From the NCBI GenBank assembly GCA_947253765.1, contig CAMYAK010000003.1, positions 62,001-126,000 on the forward strand: 64,000 nucleotides of DNA, written 5' to 3'. This DNA is from an uncultured Tissierellia bacterium. GTDB lineage: Bacteria > Bacillota > Clostridia > Tissierellales > Peptoniphilaceae. Every line of letters begins with the position of its first letter. The stretch's first letter is position 1. The notes beneath the pieces are model-generated. The model did not search any database, had not been told where the DNA came from, and saw only the letters and a program-made list of their open reading frames with translations. Both the position numbers and the translations under genes were made by a program. Shown here in pieces: positions 24,793-34,076 of the stretch.

Positions 24793-27351
24793 CTATTCTT
24801 TGAGGAAGTCGTAATATATAGCTACTACGTTTCCTTTGTAACCATAGCTTTTATCTGCTTCCATATATCCACTAATAGCAATCGGATCTCTTTTATTTTT
24901 TAGTAGCCATTCACTTATAGTTGCACATCGGATAATCTGATAGGGACCTTGCTGATCATCATTTTTAGTTGTAAAAGTGCGAAATTCAATCCTCTTTGCA
25001 TACTCTTTTGTGGCAAGAGGCACTATCTTTGCTGGCGGTTCACCATACCCACCAACAGTAATACCGGTTTCCGCGGTAACGGCGTATCTGCTAGTTCCCA
25101 ATATCTCTAAAGCCCTGCTATTTTCCGCCAATGCTTCTACGGCACAAGGCTGCATGCATAGGTTATATACAATGCTTTTTTCATCTTTTATCTTTTCCAT
25201 AAATTGGTCGCATTTAATTGCGGCTGAAACACCCGACTTGCTTCGGCTTAGCTCCGATATTGCCAACATAGACTTTGCAAGGGCCTCTATAGCCCGATTG
25301 TCTTTTATAATATCTTCAATCCGCTCATACTTCCTCAAAGCCTCAAGGTCTGCTGCACTTGCCGTTGTGTCCGTTGCCGCAAGCATATATAAGTATCCTA
25401 CGCTTCCCACTTTTTTAAGGTCCTCCTTTGTCGCATAAACCGTGCTAGCGGTATCCTGCCTCAAATACGTGCTTGATAGGCCCGATGTTGTCCGCTCCAC
25501 CGCACTGACCCTGCTTTTTAAGACCGTGTCATCATAGACGGTATCTTTATCAGGTTTTATTTCAAGGGCCGTTACTCGGCTTTTAAGACCGCTGTCGTCA
25601 TATTCTTTTATGGTCACATCGCCTGTCATGCCGTTGACACTCTTAACTTTTCCTGCTGCTTGCAAGGCCTGATCCAGACCCACGATCTCTGTGGTCTGAT
25701 GGGTATGGATCTTTTCTGCCTTTCCCGATAGCTTCTTATCGATCTCGGTCTCGGTGTAGTAGCGATCATCATGATCATGACCTTGGTCGGCTTTAGCTGC
25801 TAGGACGCCCTGGACCCGGTAAAGAGTTTGATTGCAAGTCTCTATTTCGCTTCGAACTGTATACATATCTGTCGCATGCTGAGTTTTAATAGGGTCTAAA
25901 CTTGTGGAAATTAACTGCCCGACAGAATTACTATATCCTTCAAGCCCTTGATTGAATGCTGACAATGACACGGCCGTATAAGGAGCTGTTTCATCTTGGC
26001 CGTGATGAATTTTTACAACTCCTGCCGCTTCTTCTGTGGCATTCGGGATAACTCCCTGCATGGTCTTATCCCATCCTGCAAAGGTCGCCTTTCTGGATCT
26101 CTCGGCTTCTACCCTTTGAGTTTCCTGACTGATCCTAACGTCTTCGTTACTTTTACGAGCCTTTTCGGCTGCCTGTCTTTGTGCTTCCTGATCCTGCCTT
26201 GTGGTCTCTTGACTTTTTCTACTAGCTTCTTCCCTCTGCCTTGCCGCTTCTTTAGAAACCCTGTCATCTTCCGCTGTCTTTCGGGCCTTTTCCTCACTTA
26301 GCCTTGAGGTTTCAGCCCTTAGGCGTTCGCTCTCTTTGGTCTGCCTCTCGCTTTCCTGACTGACCCTGTCGGATTCGGCCTGTAGCCTCTCGGCTTCCTT
26401 GAATTGCCTTTCGCCCTCTTTTGTAGCCCTTTGACCCTCTGCACTCGCCCTTAAAGTCTCGGCCGATGTCCTCTTTTCCTCGCTTGATACTCGGGCTTGT
26501 TCTTGGCTTTTTCTTGTTTCCTCGGCCTGGATCCTCTCGGTTTCCTTGGCCTGTCTTTCGGTTTCTTTGGATTTCCGCTCATTCTCGGCCTTTGTCCTTA
26601 GATCCTCGCTGCTGGTCCTCGTGCTTTCGGCTTCAACTCGGGCTGTCTCTCGGGAAATTCTGCCGCCCTCTTGGGCTTCCCTTGCCCTTTCGGCATCTGC
26701 CCTTGCACTCTCCGCACTAGCCCTTAGATCTTCGGCGGTCTTCCTTAATTTCTCGGCTTCCGACCTTGCACTTTCGCTCTCGGCTCTTAATTTCTCGGCC
26801 TCTTGTCTATTGCTCTCGTTCTCTTCAAGCCTTGCAAGGGCCGCCTCTGCTTTTTGCGCCCTCTTATCAGCATCAGCCGCCTGTCTTTTAACCTCATCAA
26901 GGGCCGCTGCCGCTCCCTCGGCTTGCTCATGCAATTTCTGGTAGTCCATGAGGATTCCTGAACCCTCTGTGCTTGCCCCATCAGCTCCCAAGAATTCCTG
27001 TGCCTCGACGGTTGCCCAGTCCGTGATTATAAGGGCCTGATCCCCATCTTTAAGGGCTAGCTGAACCTGCACGATGCCTGCATCTATAAAGGCCTTATTC
27101 GGAACTTCCACTTCCCAGTAGTCCGCAACTTTTACACCCTCAAGGTAGTAGGATTTTTTCGTGCTTAAATTCTTGGCATAGCAGGTCACGGTCTGACCCT
27201 CTGCTGGCGTAATAACTTCCCCAGTTGCCGATATGAACCGCACCTGATAGCCCCTTGTTCCGATCTCCCCTGAATGCAAGGATATTTCAGGCAAGATTGG
27301 CCGCTCCCAATAGATGGTTATGGGAAGATATCCTGAACCTTTTACACTCAT
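24793..27351 (-). CDS. BppU-like baseplate/fibre protein with long charged coiled coil
   Basis: 852 residues in four parts. Residues about 1-125 resemble the BppU N-terminal baseplate domain. About 140-450 form an unusual R/E/A/S-rich periodic coiled coil built from ~7-residue steps such as AEKLRKTAEDLRASAES. About 520-600 carry a phage fibre GHDHDDRYYTETE loop of the type that chelates metal in trimeric fibres. The C-terminus is mixed alpha/beta and may be receptor-binding. Follows Tal and the XkdX-like gene, as in Firmicute siphoviruses. The coiled coil is encoded by highly repetitive DNA (26090-26935). Confidence 0.75.
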   Translation of the reverse strand: MSVKGSGYLPITIYWERPILPEISLHSGEIGTRGYQVRFISATGEVITPAEGQTVTCYAKNLSTKKSYYLEGVKVADYWEVEVPNKAFIDAGIVQVQLALKDGDQALIITDWATVEAQEFLGADGASTEGSGILMDYQKLHEQAEGAAAALDEVKRQAADADKRAQKAEAALARLEENESNRQEAEKLRAESESARSEAEKLRKTAEDLRASAESARADAERAREAQEGGRISRETARVEAESTRTSSEDLRTKAENERKSKETERQAKETERIQAEETRKSQEQARVSSEEKRTSAETLRASAEGQRATKEGERQFKEAERLQAESDRVSQESERQTKESERLRAETSRLSEEKARKTAEDDRVSKEAARQREEASRKSQETTRQDQEAQRQAAEKARKSNEDVRISQETQRVEAERSRKATFAGWDKTMQGVIPNATEEAAGVVKIHHGQDETAPYTAVSLSAFNQGLEGYSNSVGQLISTSLDPIKTQHATDMYTVRSEIETCNQTLYRVQGVLAAKADQGHDHDDRYYTETEIDKKLSGKAEKIHTHQTTEIVGLDQALQAAGKVKSVNGMTGDVTIKEYDDSGLKSRVTALEIKPDKDTVYDDTVLKSRVSAVERTTSGLSSTYLRQDTASTVYATKEDLKKVGSVGYLYMLAATDTTASAADLEALRKYERIEDIIKDNRAIEALAKSMLAISELSRSKSGVSAAIKCDQFMEKIKDEKSIVYNLCMQPCAVEALAENSRALEILGTSRYAVTAETGITVGGYGEPPAKIVPLATKEYAKRIEFRTFTTKNDDQQGPYQIIRCATISEWLLKNKRDPIAISGYMEADKSYGYKGNVVAIYYDFLKE

Positions 27352-27386
27352 ATACGCCTCCCTTTAAATGAAAAAGCGGTTAAGGC

Positions 27387-27521
27387 CTAAGCCTCTTCCG
27401 CTCTAATCTCCTCAACTCTTTTTTTAACTTTGTCATGCAAACCGAAATTATTGCCAACATCTTCAAGCTTAATCTGACCTTTGATTACGGCTTCTGCTAA
27501 AAGCTTAACGATCACGCTCAT
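27387..27521 (-). CDS. XkdX-like small phage protein
   Basis: 44 residues beginning MSVIVKLLAEAVIKGQIKLE, with a helix-rich acidic/basic C-terminus. Its ATG overlaps the stop of the upstream gene (ATGA), showing coupling. Size, position between tail genes and the L-x-x-A-V-K-x-G-x-I-x-x-E-D pattern resemble the XkdX family, whose function is unknown. Confidence 0.6.
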   Translation of the reverse strand: MSVIVKLLAEAVIKGQIKLEDVGNNFGLHDKVKKRVEEIRAEEA

Positions 27522-27859
27522 ACTGCACCTCCATTTGATAGCATAATAGCAAGTTCAAGGTTTTGCTTCTCAAGGTTTTCTACTTTTCTTTTGACAGATG
27601 TTACGTCAAAGGAATCCACGTCGACCTTATCAACCTCAAGATGCTCCCTTATAAGCTCTTCACAGAGATCTCTTACGGTCTTACCTTTTTCTCTATCCTT
27701 TACAAAGGCTGAGAACCGCTCTCCCTGAACTATAAAAGAACCACGAACTACGCTCCTATCCTGTGACCTGCTTTCAAACCTTACTTCCATACCTGAGAAG
27801 ATAGGTTTGTCAGTGGTTGTATCTTGTATATACTGCTGCTCCACAATATCTAACTTCAT
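27518..27859 (-). CDS. Hypothetical tail-region protein
   Basis: 113 residues, soluble, with a C-terminal coiled-coil-like segment (SVKRKVENLEKQNLELAIML). Position between Tal and the XkdX-like gene matches small uncharacterised baseplate or chaperone genes of Gram-positive phages. No family recognised. Confidence 0.55.
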   Translation of the reverse strand: MKLDIVEQQYIQDTTTDKPIFSGMEVRFESRSQDRSVVRGSFIVQGERFSAFVKDREKGKTVRDLCEELIREHLEVDKVDVDSFDVTSVKRKVENLEKQNLELAIMLSNGGAV

Positions 27860-27868
27860 CTAATCCTC

Positions 27869-29947
27869 CTAGCCAGTAATTCTTTTCCCATCTACATATA
27901 AGGCGGACACCCTCAAAGTTGAGCTCAAGACAACATCTGCCCCTTGCGTATAAAACCTAATTACGCCGCTCCAGGGCTTTATTTCAAAGTAATCAGACCC
28001 ACTTTGACAAAATAACCCACTCGTATCAAAGCCATACCTGCCCCCGGGCGGATTGGCTGCAAGTCGGCCGTTAATCTCAAAAGTGTTGGTTCCATAGTTA
28101 AAAACAAAGGCACTGCTCCCTGTGTTTAGGTTCGTTCCATAACCTGATAAGCTTGCTGAACCGCTCTCAGGCAAAGTACAAGAACCATTATCTACCCCAC
28201 GGCCTAAAACACCGCTCGTAATGTTATTGGCGTTCAGGTTTTCAACATCAATGTAATTGGCATTTATTTTCCCGAATAGAGCATCGCCTGAGACCTTAAA
28301 GCTTCCCATGACCTCGGTTGACCCATTTAAGGTTATGCGATCACCTGCGATGTTAATCCCCTCACGGCTGGCGTTGATTTCTGAAATGATTTTGCTTTTA
28401 TCAGCCTTTTCCGTTATCGCTGTGTCAACGTCTTTTCTGAGGTCGTCAACCACTTTAATCTTGAATCCATCTGTATTGTTGTAGCTTAAAGCTCCGCCAC
28501 CTATAGAGATCGATCCCGAATTCATATCCCAGTAGTTTTCGCCTTTTGTATCTGACAATACCCCTGCTTTTATAAGATCAGCTATTATTGTGCCTGATCT
28601 TATCAGGTCAGCCGTAAAGCCCTCACCTGTGCCGAATGTTCTCCATTTCCAGCTACCGTCACTATTCTTGCCGTCTGCTATTCTAAAACCCATTGACCCA
28701 ATGTTTATGGCCCATCTTGCCAGCTTATGATCCGGATTGTCCGTGAATATCAGCCCCTGTTCTTTATTAAAAGACATATAAGACTGGGCATTTTTAAAGC
28801 CATCATTAAGTCCCGAAATAACTCGATCAATAAATGATTCATGATCTGCTAAGTCATCAAGCAGGGCCTCTTTAGCGGTTATACGATCAAGCGTTGAAGT
28901 GACTGAATTTAAAAACTTGCTGATAGTCGGCCTTATATAGCCCAGTGATATCTTGGTTTCCTCTTCCTCGTCAAGATCGACTACAAGCTCACTTACACGA
29001 CCTTTTAATGTAAGATCGAGCACCTTATCCCTCAGTACTACAACATCACCAACATCAACTCCCTTAAAGTCGTATCCGTAAGACTTCAAGTCAATTACTG
29101 AAGCCCCATAGGTAATGGTCGGCTTTGATAGCTGCTTTAAGTCCTCTCTTGCTATCTCAAGAAGCTTCCCCGGATCGTCGACGTCATCATAGATTTTAGT
29201 TCCGGAATAGGGCCTGTTCTCATAACCGTACTGCTTTTGTGCTTCCAAGTTGTCTATATAGAATTTTCCACCGTTAACACTCTCTATGCCTATTCTTCTA
29301 CCGTAACCGCCTCCGGTCTGCTCACCCTTTCCAAAGGGGTATAGCCTTGTAATAACAGGTTCTTCCCCAACCTTACGGCTTACCTTTGTCATGTCCTTTT
29401 TATAGGTGAACCTTTTGCCGTTGTCTGATCCTATCTGTTTTTTAAGATATATTTTTCTTTCAATCTTGTATCCGGGCTTAACTTCAATTCTCGTCTCAAA
29501 CTCAACTCCCGGGAAGGCTTTAAGAGCCACTCCCAAGGCTTCGTAAGCACTGATCCGATAGAAGTTGAAGGTCCCTAATCCTATGTCCTCGCTGAAGCCC
29601 TGCCAGTGTGTACCATCCGTGACCTTCTCCATAGCAACAGATCCACTTACATTAACTCCACGTCTGTCTCCTATGAAGGTCCCGTCAAGATCGATCACGG
29701 AATTTTCAGCGTATATGCTATAAGAGACTCCGGACTCGTCATGGTCTTCATCGATTGCCGTAACAACAAACTCATACCATTTTTTAGTTAGCTTGTCCTG
29801 GTATAGAAGTCTATAACCTTTTTTAACATTAAGCTCTACTGCATCGATTTCAATCGAATCAAGCTTTCCAAGCGGCTTTTTATGTGCAGCCTTTCCTTTT
29901 TGATTTTTTGCTCTTTCCCCCTGCAAGTTCAGCACTATAAACTTCAT
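27869..29947 (-). CDS. Tail-associated protein (Tal), prophage endopeptidase-tail family
   Basis: 692 residues. The N-terminal ~380 residues follow the Gp27/Tal-like baseplate hub fold of the prophage tail endopeptidase family (YFEFVVTAIDEDH-like region, DVGDVVVLRD, ISLGYIRPTI). The middle includes GLIFTDNPDHKLARWAINIGSMGFRIAD, a common adhesin linker. The C-terminus has beta-rich repeats typical of tail tip needles. It overlaps the Dit gene by four bases and would cap the tail tube and contact the cell. Confidence 0.8.
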   Translation of the reverse strand: MKFIVLNLQGERAKNQKGKAAHKKPLGKLDSIEIDAVELNVKKGYRLLYQDKLTKKWYEFVVTAIDEDHDESGVSYSIYAENSVIDLDGTFIGDRRGVNVSGSVAMEKVTDGTHWQGFSEDIGLGTFNFYRISAYEALGVALKAFPGVEFETRIEVKPGYKIERKIYLKKQIGSDNGKRFTYKKDMTKVSRKVGEEPVITRLYPFGKGEQTGGGYGRRIGIESVNGGKFYIDNLEAQKQYGYENRPYSGTKIYDDVDDPGKLLEIAREDLKQLSKPTITYGASVIDLKSYGYDFKGVDVGDVVVLRDKVLDLTLKGRVSELVVDLDEEEETKISLGYIRPTISKFLNSVTSTLDRITAKEALLDDLADHESFIDRVISGLNDGFKNAQSYMSFNKEQGLIFTDNPDHKLARWAINIGSMGFRIADGKNSDGSWKWRTFGTGEGFTADLIRSGTIIADLIKAGVLSDTKGENYWDMNSGSISIGGGALSYNNTDGFKIKVVDDLRKDVDTAITEKADKSKIISEINASREGINIAGDRITLNGSTEVMGSFKVSGDALFGKINANYIDVENLNANNITSGVLGRGVDNGSCTLPESGSASLSGYGTNLNTGSSAFVFNYGTNTFEINGRLAANPPGGRYGFDTSGLFCQSGSDYFEIKPWSGVIRFYTQGADVVLSSTLRVSALYVDGKRITG

Positions 29948-30696
29948 AGATACCTCCCTTGGAATATCAGGCTTGTGTTCTTTAATCCTGATATCTTTAA
30001 CTTATTATGCTTTGGGAAAAGATCCGGAAAATCTGACTCAGGAAAAACCGCCGTCATAGAAAGAACATCATTTTCAAGATACGTTTCAAGGTCTGTATCG
30101 ATCTTGATTTTTCCTCGAAAACCACTATTAATTTTTAAGATCTCTTTTGTTGTTGAGTTCTCTATAACAATCGTGTCTTCCGTCTTTTCGCCGCTTATAA
30201 TCATTGGCACCTTGACGGCCCCTGTGTAGAAGATATCTGCTTCTGCTGCAAGATCGATCTTATTATCCGCCAGATCATATGAAAAGCCCCCCGGACATGA
30301 GAACGTTAAGTCCAAGAGGGCCGAATTCTTGCCATATGTGACATTACTGGCTTTAAGTATGGCCATGTCATACCTTGTGGGCTGATCAGACAGATATAAC
30401 TTTTTAGGTTTATCCTTTATCAGATAAGGCTTAAGCTCATCAACTCTTTTTCTTATCCTGACTTTGTTATCCGAGAGAGTCGGGAACCTTTCTTCTACAA
30501 GCCTTATCTTTACATTGATTTCTTTCTCTCCAAGCCTTGATCTTCTAAAGTATGAGCCGTTCTCTCCCGGCTTTGGTGTTGTCAAAATGGATATTTCAGG
30601 ATTTGTTGGTCTGATAATGTCTTCTACAACACAATCAACAGGAAGAGGCACGCCATCATATGTCATGCTGAAAGTTTTCGTCAGTCCTTTATACAT
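29944..30696 (-). CDS. Distal tail protein (Dit)
   Basis: 250 residues from the preferred start at 30696, where AGGAGGAGGT lies immediately upstream; the frame is open further into the tape-measure gene. Sequence fits the SPP1 gp19.1/Dit family: an N-terminal ring domain (SMTYDGVPLPVDCVVEDI, GENGSYFRRSRLGEKEI) and a C-terminal galectin-like part (VIENSTTKEILKINSGFRGKIKID). It joins the tail tube to the baseplate hub. The start overlaps the last eight bases of the tape-measure gene. Confidence 0.85.
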   Translation of the reverse strand: MYKGLTKTFSMTYDGVPLPVDCVVEDIIRPTNPEISILTTPKPGENGSYFRRSRLGEKEINVKIRLVEERFPTLSDNKVRIRKRVDELKPYLIKDKPKKLYLSDQPTRYDMAILKASNVTYGKNSALLDLTFSCPGGFSYDLADNKIDLAAEADIFYTGAVKVPMIISGEKTEDTIVIENSTTKEILKINSGFRGKIKIDTDLETYLENDVLSMTAVFPESDFPDLFPKHNKLKISGLKNTSLIFQGRYL

Positions 30697-33634
30697 ACCT
30701 CCTCCTTTCTCTTCTCCATAGCCTCTCAAGCTCTTGAGCAACCTTGGTTATGTCTTCATCATCTCTTACTATCATCTTTTCAACGTTAATTATGAAAGGC
30801 GGTTGCGCTCCCTCGTTGTTCTTAGCTCCTACACGCTTAAGAGCCTCATCAAAAAAGGCATCGAGTTTATGTGTAGGCACGACCGCTTCAGATCCTGCTT
30901 CACCGACACCGATTACTGAGGGCTTATCAAAGATACCACCTTGTTTGTACCATTTAAGGCCGATCTTTGGAGGGAAATCCCCTGAAAACGGGTTTATTGA
31001 ACCGCTGAACGAAAAGTGGGGAAGTGGTATTTTAGGCCAGGTGAATTTGAAATTGAAAAAGCCCTTTATTTTATCTATGGCCTTCTTCACTAAGTCCCTT
31101 GCAGCCTCAATTGGCTTGGATATTGCTTCCTTTATCCCATTCCAAATAGTGGTAACGGTAGTTTTGATACCGTTGAAAACATTACTTACTTTGGTTTTTA
31201 CTGCTTCTACTGCACCACCAACACCGGTCTTAATGCCGTTCCAAACGCCATCAATCACCGTCTTAATGCCGTTCCATATATTGGTAACTATTGTTTTAAT
31301 TACATTAAAAACAGTTTCTATAACTGTTTTAACGGCATTTATATAGGTGGTGACTCCGATTTTAATTGCATTCCAGACTACATCAATAACTGCCTTTATG
31401 CCATTCCAAACAGTGGAGACTATTGTTTTCACTATATTAAAATAAGTTTCTATAATTGTTTTAACAGCATTTATATAGATGGTAATTCCTGTTTTAATCG
31501 CATTCCAGACCACGGATATTACAGTTTTGATCCCGTTCCATACTGTCCCGGTTACTGTTTTAATCTTCTGCCAAGCCCCTGATATAGCTGAACCAATGGC
31601 GCCTATGATTGGGGAAATGAACGACAAGATCCCGTTCCAAACCTCAACGATCTTATCCCAAACTTGCTGAGCTACGGCTTTGACAGTATCCCAGTGGGTT
31701 ATAAGAAGCGCTACAGCTGCAACAATAGCCGCAATTATTAGAACAATCGGGTTGGCTGAAACAAAGGCGGTAATGCCACCGATAGATGTTTTTAGCGCCG
31801 TAAAAATCCCTGTAATATTGGTGATTAATGGGCCTAAAAGACCAATGGCCGTTTGAACAGTTGCTATTACAGCGACTACGGCTAAAAATCCTGCAGCAAG
31901 CCCGGCAATAACAACTATTGCGGTTTTAACCCCGGGACTTAATGATGTAAACCCGGCACTTAGTTTTTGTAAAAAACTAACTAATGCATTTATAGCAGGT
32001 GCTGCCGCTTCTTGAATTGTAGATCCTATATCTCCTAGTACGATATCAAGATTGTGCTGAGCAACTGTAACATTATCTACCGGGTCAAGCATTGCATCGT
32101 ATGTACTCTCAATTGTCCCTCCGGCATCAGCAACAGATTCTTTAAGCTTGCTGAAATTTAAATGGCCCTCTTTAGCGGCGTCAAACATCCTCCTTGCGCC
32201 CTTGCTCCCAAAAAGCTCAGCCGCCATATTAAGCTTCTTTTGTTCATCAGTTGAAGTGTTGACCACCTTGTTAAATTCATCCAAAACTTGATTCAAAGTC
32301 TTGTGTTTGTCAGATGCTACTATCTCCGCTTTTGTTAAATAGCTCAAGGCCTGCGATCCGTTAATCCCGGATTGTTCGAATTGACTCATTGCGACCACTG
32401 ACTCATTAAAGCTTAGCCCAAGGCTTCGCAATGTGGGTGCCCCTTGCGCCACGGAATCTAAAAGCTTTTCTGTGGCAACTCCTGTGTCTTGGCCCGCTTT
32501 AGTAACTACATCTAAAACACTCCCGAGATCATTTGCGGATAACCCGAATTGCTCCATTGCCCCCTTGGCTGATTGGGTAGCTGTAGTAACATCGCTCCCG
32601 TTAATCTCCGCATATTGGAGTAGCTTTCTTGTTGCTGATTCAAGTTCATCACCTTGTAAACCGAACTGTGTATTAAGTTCACCTATGGCATCACCCACAG
32701 CCTTGGATTCTGAGGGCATAGAAGAATAGACATTCGTAAAAGTCTTTCCCATTTTCTCAGCCGCTTCACCCGTTGCCCCGGTCTTGGCAATGATCGTGTC
32801 TTGGCCCTCGTCAAGCTTTTCCCAGGCATCCATAATTGTGCTTATCGCATCGCCTATAGTATCTTTTAGTTTTCCGAAAAGATCAATTGCCGCATCAAGG
32901 CCTGAAATTTGTACAGCATTATTTTTTATTCCTTCAATTGCTTGATCCGCTTCATCTGCAGACTTGCCCAGCTCCCCAAACTGCGCTCCAGAGGCTCTGG
33001 CTGCTTGCTGGAGGGTTTCAAAAGATACTCCCTCTCCAAGTCTTGCCAGATCTTCGCTTAATTTTTCGCTGTCTCCCCCTGTTCCCAGAAGTTCATCGCC
33101 TAACTTCTGAAGAGCTATTTCCATCTGTTCTGATGAACCTTCGCCTTTTTTAAAGGCTTCAACAGTATCTTCCCCAAGTATATCCACAAAGTTATCAATT
33201 GTTGTTCCGGATGCTTCAAAAATTGTGGATAATTTTTGTGTGGCAGTTTCAAGCTTTTCTTGCTCACTTTGAGAAGAGGCTAAGCGCTTTTCATAATTCT
33301 GTAGCTGTCCTTCGGTGGATATTATCTCCCTTTGAAAAGCTTCGTATTGGTCAACTGAAATTTTTCCCTCGTTGAGCTGCTGTTTCATCTGACCATCAGC
33401 TTCTCTAAGAACTTTTAATTTTTCCTTGGTGGCATTAATAGCTTCTCCAAGGTTTCGCTGTTGCTGCTCAACAAGTTTGGTATTCCCCGGATTAAATTTC
33501 AGATTCTTTTCAATTTCTTTCAAGGCCCTTGCTGATGTCTGTGCGGCCTTTTCGGAAGATGATAACGCCTTATTAAGTTTTGTTACATCACCGTTGAGTT
33601 CTATGGTGATTCCTTTAATTCTTCCATTGGCCAT
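30689..33634 (-). CDS. Tail tape measure protein
   Basis: 981 residues that set tail length. The N-terminus is coiled coil (about 1-130). The central TP901-type domain has the QFGLSANDLGSVLDVVTKAGQDTG and FEQSGINGSQALSYL segments. Hydrophobic stretches follow (AIVVIAGLAAGFLAVVAVIA, IVLIIAAIVAAVALLI), then a long set of WNGIK/VWNAIK/INAVKT helical repeats (about 660-850). The protein ends in a soluble region with VGEAGSEAVVPTHKLDAF, a recurrent TMP C-terminal motif. Length suggests a tail of roughly 150 nm by the usual one-residue rule, which is inference. Confidence 0.92.
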   Translation of the reverse strand: MANGRIKGITIELNGDVTKLNKALSSSEKAAQTSARALKEIEKNLKFNPGNTKLVEQQQRNLGEAINATKEKLKVLREADGQMKQQLNEGKISVDQYEAFQREIISTEGQLQNYEKRLASSQSEQEKLETATQKLSTIFEASGTTIDNFVDILGEDTVEAFKKGEGSSEQMEIALQKLGDELLGTGGDSEKLSEDLARLGEGVSFETLQQAARASGAQFGELGKSADEADQAIEGIKNNAVQISGLDAAIDLFGKLKDTIGDAISTIMDAWEKLDEGQDTIIAKTGATGEAAEKMGKTFTNVYSSMPSESKAVGDAIGELNTQFGLQGDELESATRKLLQYAEINGSDVTTATQSAKGAMEQFGLSANDLGSVLDVVTKAGQDTGVATEKLLDSVAQGAPTLRSLGLSFNESVVAMSQFEQSGINGSQALSYLTKAEIVASDKHKTLNQVLDEFNKVVNTSTDEQKKLNMAAELFGSKGARRMFDAAKEGHLNFSKLKESVADAGGTIESTYDAMLDPVDNVTVAQHNLDIVLGDIGSTIQEAAAPAINALVSFLQKLSAGFTSLSPGVKTAIVVIAGLAAGFLAVVAVIATVQTAIGLLGPLITNITGIFTALKTSIGGITAFVSANPIVLIIAAIVAAVALLITHWDTVKAVAQQVWDKIVEVWNGILSFISPIIGAIGSAISGAWQKIKTVTGTVWNGIKTVISVVWNAIKTGITIYINAVKTIIETYFNIVKTIVSTVWNGIKAVIDVVWNAIKIGVTTYINAVKTVIETVFNVIKTIVTNIWNGIKTVIDGVWNGIKTGVGGAVEAVKTKVSNVFNGIKTTVTTIWNGIKEAISKPIEAARDLVKKAIDKIKGFFNFKFTWPKIPLPHFSFSGSINPFSGDFPPKIGLKWYKQGGIFDKPSVIGVGEAGSEAVVPTHKLDAFFDEALKRVGAKNNEGAQPPFIINVEKMIVRDDEDITKVAQELERLWRRERRRYV

Positions 33635-33654
33635 CTCTTTACCTCCAATAAAAA

Positions 33655-33679
33655 AGCACCCTAGCCATCTAGGATGCTT
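33655..33679 (-). terminator. Terminator of the moron gene
   Basis: AAGCATCCTAG, a 4-base loop and CTAGGGTGCTT with one mismatch, followed by TTTTT on the minus strand. It sits between the moron and the tape-measure gene. Confidence 0.85.
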
Positions 33680-33700
33680 TAATCTCTATTGTTGTATTTT

Positions 33701-34018
33701 TTAGAAAAGGTTTAAAAACGCCTCTTTCAATGTCTTTCTATGCTGTTTCTTAATCGCTTTAACAATTATTTTTCTTCTTTTCATTTCTTTTTTATAAATA
33801 AAATCAACTTTCGCTCCTATCGCAGCTAAAACCGTTGTTTGTGCAACAAAATCTTTGGGTATCTCAGTTTTTCCTTGAATCTTATTCCAAATTACGTTTC
33901 TGTTTGGAACAGGATAAGCTTTATAGGGGTTGTATCTCGCCCACTCAAAATAAGCTTTTCTGAATGTCTCCCACCTAATTTCAAAAGGTGCTTTTTCTAA
34001 TGTTTTATTGTTTTCCAT
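33701..34018 (-). CDS. Moron gene: unknown basic protein between tail chaperone and tape measure
   Basis: 105 residues, strongly basic in its C-terminal third (KKEMKRRKIIVKAIKKQHRK). An aromatic N-terminal half includes WETFRKAYFEWARYNPYKAY. No family recognised and no membrane segment. It has a GGGAGGTG ribosome binding site, its own -35/-10 pair just upstream and its own terminator, so it can be transcribed independently of the late operon. Such units often act in the lysogen, for example in exclusion or host modification, but the role here is unknown. Confidence 0.7.
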   Translation of the reverse strand: MENNKTLEKAPFEIRWETFRKAYFEWARYNPYKAYPVPNRNVIWNKIQGKTEIPKDFVAQTTVLAAIGAKVDFIYKKEMKRRKIIVKAIKKQHRKTLKEAFLNLF

Positions 34019-34045
34019 AATGCACCTCCCGTTTTTCTTATTTAT

Positions 34046-34076
34046 ATTATACCCAATTTAAATCAAAACTTGTCAA
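34046..34076 (-). promoter_or_regulatory. Promoter of the moron gene
   Basis: Minus-strand TTGACA (34071-34076) and TATAAT (34046-34051) are both perfect hexamers, but with a 19-base spacer. They overlap the 3' end of the gpT reading frame. Confidence 0.65.

Noticed and set aside
26090..26935. CRISPR-like periodic DNA
   Set aside because: The repeats are short, degenerate, have no spacers, and are in frame with a coiled-coil protein. No cas genes are present anywhere in the window.
26109..26944. Several open frames on both strands in the fibre coiled-coil region
   Set aside because: They are other-frame readings of the periodic charged repeat of the BppU-like gene and lack ribosome binding sites.
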